Part shown: positions 33,516 to 64,000 of the stretch, piece by piece
How positions within the stretch are numbered: position 1 is the stretch's first letter
Layout: every line of letters starts with the position of its first letter
Assembly: GCA_019095985.1 (NCBI GenBank)
Contig: CM032662.1
Location: forward strand, 17,180,859-17,244,858
DNA length: 64,000 bases
Direction: 5' to 3'
DNA from: Streblospio benedicti
Taxonomy: Eukaryota > Annelida > Polychaeta > Spionida > Spionidae
Notes under the pieces: model-generated
What the model was told of the DNA's origin: nothing
The model's input: only the letters and a program-made list of their open reading frames with translations
The model's database searches: none
Position numbers and translations under genes: made by a program

Positions 33516-35330
33516 CTGATATGTTTTCCTCGTGTGTACTTCCATAACGAAATGAGCATTCGCAACACCCAGTCTCCCTGGTAGGTGTGACGGAGCTCTA
33601 AACATTAGAATGTCCATGTATAATATATATACACGTAGTACACATAACCATAGTCATGATAGTAGCAGGCCTGGTTGCCGGGCCTCCTACATAATGTATC
33701 CGCCATGCATGATTGTTGGGCATTCTCATATATTTAGGGCTTCTCACTCATTTTACAAGTTAACGTCAGAATATTGCAAATGTGCAGTCTGAAAGAGGTT
33801 GACGTAAATAAGCGGCGACTGTGTCTGCTTCAGTGGCTCGCCCGGCTCGCTATCAGTCTATTCGACCACCGTCTGCTCGTCGTTTCAAACCGTCACTCAT
33901 CGTCACCGCGACCGCGAAGGAAATTCATTGAGCAACTTTCCACCTTAGTGATGACGTAACTTTGGATCTCTCTTCATAGTCGCTACTGTAATAAACCAGT
34001 ATTGGACATAGGCGTCAGAATTCACTGGCGGAAAAATGAACACACGCCACTATGAAAACGGTCAATCCGTGCAACATTAATATGGACGAACCTGTAATCA
34101 TGGATTAAACAACTTGTCGAATGTGCACCCTCCCCCCTCCCTCAAACACATACTACACAACTGCTACACAAATGTGTCAATGGAATCATTTAGGCGTCAA
34201 GAATTTGCCCTTGCTGCTTAATTTACGAGCCATGGGAGTTAACAAGGACAAAAAAACGCTATCCCCTCTTCTAAACACACGAAGATTTATATAACAAACA
34301 AATGAAATAGTAGAAAAATAACAAAACCAAACAAAAGGTCCTAGCCTATCGCTACACACCTATGTTCCATTCATGAGACAGTTCGGTCTGTCTTCACGCA
34401 CAGGCCAATACTAATTACATGTATTTGATGTAGTAGCATCTTCACGTTCCTGTCGATGTCTCTTAGCCTCTGTGCGTCTCTTTTATTTCTAGCCTATATC
34501 TGTATCTCTTTCTGCCTCTTACCGGTCTCCCGTCGTTTTCTATCGTCCACACATCCTGTGACGTATACTAAATTCTATAACACAGAATCCACTGTGTATA
34601 TATCGTCTGTAATTTGCTATAATCACGTGTGAACATGTACGTTGATGGCTACGATTGCATTCACGCCTGCATGGTTAATACGTACGGCAATGTATCTGTA
34701 ATCCTCTATTGGTGCGGAAGATGCAGGACCGTTTCTCATTTATCATTTTCTCTAACTTCTGTGTTTCTTAGCAATCGAACTAATCTACGTGACACAACGC
34801 AGCAAGCAAACTCAAAAACAAAATAATGAACTGCGTAAAACATACATTATATGTAACACTATAGACGTGTATATGTAATTGCACTATCAAAAATCCAATA
34901 GTGCTGAAAAGTCATTTCAAAATTGTAATTATTGCTTTTCAAAATTAATGTCTTCACAACTGTCAACTGTTGCAAACAACCTCATCTGTTCTAGCCGTAA
35001 ACCATCGATCTCACGCGAAAAGTCATCGCTAAACGAACAGTAAGCAATTAAGTCGAAGATTTTATGATCCTAATGATCAAAATCTGAAGATATTTTAATT
35101 AAATTCAATGATTACCCCATTACAAATTCTCCGAGCGCGAACCCGGGTCCGCCAAAAGATCGTCGTCGTTGCGTCATTTTCTAGCGGTCTGTCGCCGAAA
35201 ATCGTTGCGTTCGGAATTAAACAGTGGCGTTCGGAATTGCCCGATGTAACGGAACTCCGATTTTGTTACTAATGGCGGCGATTGGTTTACTAATTAAAGG
35301 GCATTAGTCATACCTGAAGGGCAATTACGG
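33516..35330. other. Intergenic stretch between the sulfotransferase and the EGF gene
   Basis: No gene recognised. It separates two genes on the same strand. Short ORFs only. Confidence 0.4.
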
Positions 35331-35336
35331 CACGGC

Positions 35337-35461
35337 TATATATGCCGGGACGAGCAGAGGCCAAGACATCTTCAGCTGTGGACAGCCAAGTGAACCAACC
35401 ACTAGCAGTACCACAGACTCGGACGACGATACATCGTTTATTCTACAACTCGTGTGAAAAG
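35337..35461 (+). promoter_or_regulatory. TATA promoter and 5' UTR exon of the EGF gene
   Basis: TATATAT at 35337-35343, with a start site expected near 35366-35370. An exon then runs to a strong donor, GAAAAG|gtaagt, at 35461/35462. There is no ATG-led frame in it, so it is an untranslated first exon joined to the acceptor GTGGTTTCAG before 36218. Confidence 0.6.
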
Positions 35462-36233
35462 GTAAGTGCAATATACTTCATGTGTCAGGTTTTCGTTTCC
35501 GTTTTCTTTTGATGTTAGATTTTACTCTGAAACTCGTATTTTGCTTTATCCGGGTATAATAGGAAACTTTAAACGTTGAATTTAAGAAGGGGTCAGACTA
35601 AGCAGTGAATTGAAATACAATCAGGGTGGGGGAGTTTGTACGAGTTCGGGATGATGGTTAAAAGGTCTTGAGCTGTTGACGTTCCGTGCAATAAGCATTG
35701 ATAGGCTTTGGACAAGAATCAGTCTCAAGTAAGCGGCAGTCACGAGCAGTGAAGCCTAATCAATAGTAGTATACTAGCCATTGTTAATCGAGACTTGCTT
35801 TAGAGGCAGGCCAATTGTTTCACACATTCCTTTTCCATCTCCAGAACCACAGTAAACACCCGGGGATGAAAACAGTTGCACTAGATTAAAAGCTTTGTTT
35901 ACAGTTGTACTCATATACCTAGCTGAACTTCACCAATCCTACATTCCTCTTTTTGGTATCCTACTTTCCACATCCTTCCATCCCACAGTTTATGGATGAA
36001 AACAAGAAGTTTTAAAAGCGACAACAATTCCACCCTCAGAAGAACCCGTCTGAGTAAAGTCTACACACAGGTTTGCAGCTGCCAAACGGAACGCCACAAT
36101 TATCTCAATAAATTTGGCCTGTGCTTCCACCGTACCTCACTTCCCTCATTTGGGCCGTTTAATTGCCCATACCTCTGCTCTATCTCTTATTTCCCGTACC
36201 CCTCTTCGTGGTTTCAGCCCCACGCTGCCCATC

Positions 36234-59342
<23,109 letters not shown>

Positions 59343-59346
<4 letters not shown>

Positions 59347-60200
59347 ACATCACTTCCTGGGACATCAACCCCTGACGACACAGCTCACCCCTGGATGATG
59401 ACCCTTTATCTTTTCTGGTGACCAGCCTGAGAAATGTCCACCACTGTTCCTCACTCTCACGGACTTTAAATTTGCCGCATTTCACCATTAGCTACATGTT
59501 ACATGTTACTCTGCAGTACTAGTTCCAAGGACTGTCTTCATTCTCTGTAATAATACTCACCATCGCAAAACGTGTATCTTTTCTATATTCTGCGTTGTTT
59601 AGGAACATATAGGGTCTAGTTTCTGCATAATTATTTCAAGTTGCTTCTAGATGTAGAACGTTGCATGGCTTTAATGTATCTAATCAGATTTAATTAGATA
59701 TCAGCTTGGGTAGCATTTGTATTGAAGGTTTACAATGATTAATATATTGCTTATGGTTTATCACTACTATGAGTATCTGTAATCGTGCTCCAAAGTGGAT
59801 CTTGACACTCATCTACATTACACAATATACTATCAGAACTGTCAATATATCATAAATTAATGTAAACTTTAAATTACAACTGCAAATGCTTGTATTTTCA
59901 AACACTTTGATCTTGGTATGTGTATCCATCATGTGGTGTAAGGCTAATCTGTATATCTAACTGTACCACTGCTGTCACTATATCTACGTGCCTCGCCTTC
60001 ATAGTGGACATTTCAACAGGTCGCTATCCAGACTTAATTAGAAACCCCTTTGGCAAAATGTATACGAGAACACTTGTTCTTTCAAAACAAAATCAGAATT
60101 TGTACATTTTTTGCTTGACTTGGTTCTTTATTTGTCACTCAAAGACTAATATTGTGGAAAGTGTATGGATTTCGATTAATAAATTTATGCAAAGCAAATA
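59343..60200 (+). other. EGF gene last exon: stop codon, 3' UTR and poly(A) signal
   Basis: Acceptor CTGCTATATTACAG, then A completing GTA, TAA at 59344-59346, and about 830 bases of AT-rich UTR to AATAAA at 60178-60183. ORFs in the region have no domain content. Confidence 0.65.
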
Positions 60201-61590
60201 TTGTTACTCGTATTCTTTATCAGCACTATGATTGTAATTAGGCTGCAGTAAAATAGTCATTATTCAAGATAATATCACAGTCAATATATGCACTCTGATT
60301 TATCTTATGTTACCCACCACTCGGCAAGCCTTTATAGACTGTTTCGTTAACTAGAAGTCCATTCACAGAAATATTCAAACATAAATTTAGGGCTCATACA
60401 GATTTTAAGGTTAAGAATGTTACAAAGAGCTCCAAAATGGTGTATAACATTGCGTATCGCGTGGGTTTCATATGGTTATGAAATTGTTTAGTAGTTTAGA
60501 GATCTTTAGATGAATGCGTAACTAGATATCATTTTCATGGGTGTGAATGGTGATCATCCATAGTAATCATCAAAATTAATATATTTCTACGTTGTATACA
60601 ATTTCTTGTGTATGTAATCCAAATAATATTAATACCTGCTTATACCCGTGGTGATGAAAAATCAATAATGGAAAATCACATCCCAATATCCTATTTCTAA
60701 AGTAAACAACAAACATACTAGACCCTATTGCTGCCCATTATCAATCAACAAATATTGCTACCACTAATCAACAACAAATATATCCCTCGTCCTGACAGCA
60801 CCGACCACTGTTCTAGCAACACCCATTCCCATCCTGACAGCACCCAATCCTGTTCAGACACCAACCCCAGCCCTTCAACCCACACAAAAAAAAACATTTT
60901 TTTACTTGATTACAACCACACTGTAGTACAACCTCTCTATTAAGGCTGCCTATAGGCTGGTCTCAGATGGTCTTAATAGAGAGACGGCCTCTTAATGGAG
61001 CTTAGCAATGGTATGTTTATGAAGGTTTGGGACTGCAAGAAATCGTTTCATTATAGATGCGTCCTCTTTCCAGAGGTGGTCCGGTTCTACTTTACACATG
61101 GTCCAAATGGCAATGCGGTCGTAATCCCATACTATTAGGTGCATTGATAGATTAACATTTGAACCATTGAGGACTTTATGTCGCTAAATGTCGCCACATT
61201 TAAGGGAATTGACTCCAACATGGCTAACGCTGCTGCTATTTTTGTTATAAAATCGCCTATATACAGCCAACAGGACCATCATGAATCCAGCTGGATAACT
61301 TGTAATACTACCATGTACCAAGAACACGCCTACCTAATTACGCTTAAGAGGAGTTCCCTGAACAAAGTCCAAAAAATCGCCGATAGACAGCCAACAGGAC
61401 CATCATGAACCCCAGAAAGATAACTTGCAAAACGACATTGTAACACGAACGATCACTCGTAGTCAGAACATACTTCGCTAGTCACTTTTAGGAGTTCCCT
61501 GAACAAAGTCACAAAATTAGCGTATTAATACATAGATAATATAATCCATGAAAGAACGAAAACATCACGTAACTATATGCACTATTGCAC
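60201..61590. other. Intergenic stretch with repeat fragments
   Basis: No gene recognised. An inverted pair, CTCTCTATTAAGGC and GTCTTAATAGAGAG, lies at about 60931-60982. A direct repeat of about 35 bases (CAGCCAACAGGACCATCATGAA) occurs at about 61264 and 61388, with GGAGTTCCCTGAACAAAGTC repeated at about 61351 and 61490. Confidence 0.45.
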
Positions 61591-61594
61591 CAAA

Positions 61595-61780
61595 CCATGG
61601 ACCACAGCATCATGGGAGGGTGTGTGTGGTATGTATACTAGTATGATTTCAATTACAAGCAATATACCATGCACATTGCTACTATTATATGTGTATATAA
61701 TAGTAATGTGTATATATAGTGTTTGTAAATCATGGTTGTATACATACCACACACCCCTTCCATGATGCTGGGGCCCATGC
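61595..61780. mobile_element. MITE with nested palindromes, copy 2
   Basis: Same family as 9704-9919: ends CCATGGACCACAGCATCATG and CATGATGCTGGGGCCCATG, next to GTGTGTGGTATGTATAC and its complement, with an inner CATTGCTACTATTATAT and ATATAATAGTAATG palindrome. Shorter by about 30 bases. Confidence 0.8.
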
Positions 61781-62014
61781 TCCCAACAATCCTTTCAGTT
61801 TCAGAAACACACTCTCATTTAAATGACCATAACATGGAAAGTAATGGGTAATTGACTTCAAATTTCACATAAATTGTCTTTGAATACTCATCCACTACTA
61901 ACTAAAGGGGTTAAATTTTCAAACTTCTCTCTCTCTCTTACACACGTCTTTTCAACTAGCCTATTTCTTCCAACGATAGATATACTTGAAAACAGGATTT
62001 ACAACGCTATCAAG

Positions 62015-62085
62015 TGGCCCTGGCGGGACTCGAACTCACGAAACATTTTTTATGCAAAACGAATATTTGTCTAATTGATAGTCCA
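62015..62085 (-). repeat. tRNA-like SINE fragment
   Basis: On the minus strand GTGAGTTCGAGTCCCGCCAGG has a strong B-box (GTTCGAGTCCC) with a plausible T-arm. Upstream pairing is poor, so it is a SINE or tRNA relic rather than a gene. Confidence 0.45.
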
Positions 62086-62104
62086 CACTTTTAACCAGAT
62101 ATAA

Positions 62105-62648
62105 AAATTCTGTGATTCTATCTTCTATCATGCATCTTCTAGTGTACACCAGAAATGGATTATGCTAATCGTCTCATCAGTGGCTACAGTCTATACTTTC
62201 CGTGTTGCTAACTTCTTGCATTACTTGAGTTGCTACCATTGCTCTATGGCATATATATTGAATAATCACTGTTGTGTCTGTATTTAAATTAATAAATCAT
62301 CTGAATGGATGCAGGGCAGGAGAATCGGGATTGAAGCATGTGCTGGTCCAAAAATTAAAAAAAAAACAACAGTTGAACCTCATTCAATTTACACCAAGCA
62401 GCGGAGTGTACGCCACCAGCAGATTGCGTATGACTGAAAGGAAACCTGTTGTACATTCACTTTCCCCTTTACTTCAAACCCGGATATGGCATTATCAAGG
62501 AATAAAGCACCACCCAATATTATGGCATGCATGGCGCACCCTCTCTTCAAATACGTCTGCCTTTTCGCCATCTTTGCCGTGTGCGTCACGTACAACGAAG
62601 TGACGTCACGCTCAGGATGGGCCTCAATGTGGCAGCGTCGACTAGACC
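62105..62648 (+). repeat. Duplicate of the sulfotransferase exon C region
   Basis: Resembles about 26540-27076 in patches: ATGCATCTTCTAGTGTACACC, TCATCAGTGGCTACAGTCTAT and CTTCTTGCATTACT upstream, then nearly continuous similarity through the coding part. The order is kept and the middle is diverged. This shows that promoter-proximal sequence was duplicated together with the exon. Confidence 0.75.
62522..62648 (+). CDS. First exon of a probable second sulfotransferase gene (partial)
   Basis: ATG 62522 reads MACMAHPLFKYVCLFAIFAV, then CVTYNEVTSRSGWASMWQRR and LD, and ends GACC|gtaagt in phase 1. It differs from exon C by about seven changes in the first 42 codons, nearly all replacing an amino acid. 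The donor is earlier than in exon C. No stem or catalytic exon follows before the window ends, so the rest should lie to the right if the gene is intact; otherwise it is a stranded exon copy. Confidence 0.6.
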
Positions 62649-62754
62649 GTAAGTAATCCTTGTGTACTGATCTCCAGTGTGTGACACGAGCATTATGCTT
62701 TAGTTGTAGAGGTCAAGCCTGGGGTGCCCATTAGAAAAGATGTGAAATAATCCA

Positions 62755-62880
62755 GTAGGCCTTGTAAAGGTAGTTGGGAAGATCGTGGAATCGAACTCAC
62801 AGTCTACCGTCATTCAGACCAGTCATTTGTCATGGGCGGACGCTCTAGCCACTGAGCTATTCTCCCTTGACGAAGTACAC
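62755..62880 (-). repeat. tRNA-derived SINE, copy 2
   Basis: On the minus strand: ATAGCTCAGTGGCTAGAGCG (A-box part), GAGTTCGATTCCACGATC (B-box part), then a body ending ACTGGATTATTTCACA. Same family as 2461-2585, and the better preserved head of the two. Confidence 0.75.
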
Positions 62881-63423
62881 ACACTTCAGCTTTGAACTAG
62901 CTTTGAACAGCTTTGATCCTGTATGGTGACAATCGCTGGATCTGCTTGTGGTAGAATGTGTTTATAGAGTACGCAATACTTTCTTTCGAGTTATCTACTC
63001 TGCTAGCTCTGGAATATTTTATAATTCTATACACGCATAGAAGGTTTTGATATGGTACTGTATAGACTATTTCGTGGCTACCACATTTTTCGATTTTCAT
63101 CAATATATTATTTTGTGACTACTTAATTTTGCGATTTTGGTCCATCCTAGACTTACTTTACATAGGCAAATAATGTTTGCTGACTATTTTAGTTTACATT
63201 TTTGCACCTACCCACGAAATTCGCAAATTTAATCAGGCACAGACATTTCTAGTTTTACAGTATTTTTCATGATACTGTTAATACAACATTTAAACCTGAT
63301 ATTGTTATCATTGGCCCCTGTTATTGTAACATAAAATACTAAAAATACAAACCATTGCATTAGTACCATATTCTTCTATCATAAAAATGTGAGTTCTTTT
63401 AAAGAACTATCCAGGCGGGATTT

Positions 63424-63672
63424 ATGAAGAGGGAGGCATATACCACCGCTTGATCTCAAAATCCCAATAAATTAATGTTACAAATCTCAATGCAAAAGCC
63501 CTTTTCTCAAATCTCAATCAATTGATCTCAATGAATTGAAAGGTCAACTCTCAATTCTCAATGAATTGAAAACCCAAATCTCAACTCTCACTAAATTGTA
63601 TATACCGCCCTCACCAATGGCTACAACGCTATGACTGATTCTGTTTCAATGTATATACCGCCCTCTATGAAG
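63424..63672. mobile_element. TIR element with internal AATCTCAAT tandem repeat
   Basis: ATGAAGAGGGAGGCATATACC at the left pairs with TATATACCGCCCTCTATGAAG at the right. The interior is a run of imperfect AATCTCAAT/TCAATGAATTGA units (about 63455-63595), followed by a second TATATACCGCCCTC before the terminal one. Non-coding. Confidence 0.65.
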
Positions 63673-64000
63673 ACGGACTCAACTACGTTGAATTATTTAC
63701 CATCATAGGTAGTTTATAAATATTGTAGTGTAACTAAACCAACATAAGTATGCACATGCATGCAGACATTTACTAGGACAATTATAAGTGCACATGTCAA
63801 AGTAGGCGTTATAAATATATAATGATTGAAAGAAGAGTTCCAAATGAACTTATGCATGTGGGAATGATGATACAGTAAATATTCTGGTTTCTCACTTTTG
63901 TCTGGCAAGCCCCGGCCACTGTATTGACATAGCTGAAGAGACATCTTCCATTTTTATATATCAAGTGGCCCGTCGTGAGACCAGAATGATATAGTAAAAA

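Overview
The window is metazoan nuclear DNA. It has GT-AG introns, one-domain-per-exon EGF genes, a Golgi sulfotransferase, tRNA-derived SINEs, a LINE, many small terminal-inverted-repeat elements and long CA/TG microsatellites. The AT-rich intron-dense texture and the repeat types suggest a marine invertebrate such as a lancelet, mollusc or other bilaterian. Nothing seen fixes the phylum. A 100-N gap at 8593-8692, flanked by sequence that looks like poor read ends, points to a draft assembly.

Layout. (1) 2049-7459, minus strand: four spliced exons of a protein I do not recognise, possibly an alpha-helical repeat protein, set among small repeats. The last exon changes reading frame twice. (2) 8.0-19 kb: mostly non-coding, with the gap, two palindromic MITE-like elements and a 5'-truncated non-LTR retrotransposon (about 11.15-13.9 kb, minus strand). 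(3) 19.1-33.06 kb, plus strand: a carbohydrate sulfotransferase of the CHST8-14/HNK-1ST family (Sulfotransfer_2). Six common exons (27490-31534) carry a Pro/Gly/Arg-rich stem and the catalytic domain. Upstream lie four separate candidate first exons (19126, 22191, 25369, 26959). Each encodes a different short N-terminal membrane anchor and each ends in phase 1, which fits the shared second exon. (4) 35.34-60.2 kb, plus strand: one 37-exon gene for a secreted protein of about 1532 residues. It has a signal peptide, a possible furin site, two copies of an unfamiliar 12-cysteine module, 23 EGF-like domains, then two more copies of the 12-cysteine module. Every splice phase was followed by hand and the coding sum is divisible by three. 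(5) 60.2-64 kb: SINEs, MITEs, and at 62522-62648 a near-copy of the 26959 anchor exon with its own phase-1 donor. This last is probably the first exon of a tandem sulfotransferase paralogue beyond the window.

How the genes may relate: one is a Golgi sulfotransferase with apparently interchangeable membrane anchors, the other a secreted Cys-rich/EGF rod protein. Both act in the secretory pathway or extracellular matrix, but nothing in the sequence links them functionally. The strongest candidates for something undescribed are the multiple-anchor-exon arrangement of the sulfotransferase, the repeated 12-cysteine module, and the alternation of two EGF types that each carry one extra cysteine in complementary positions.
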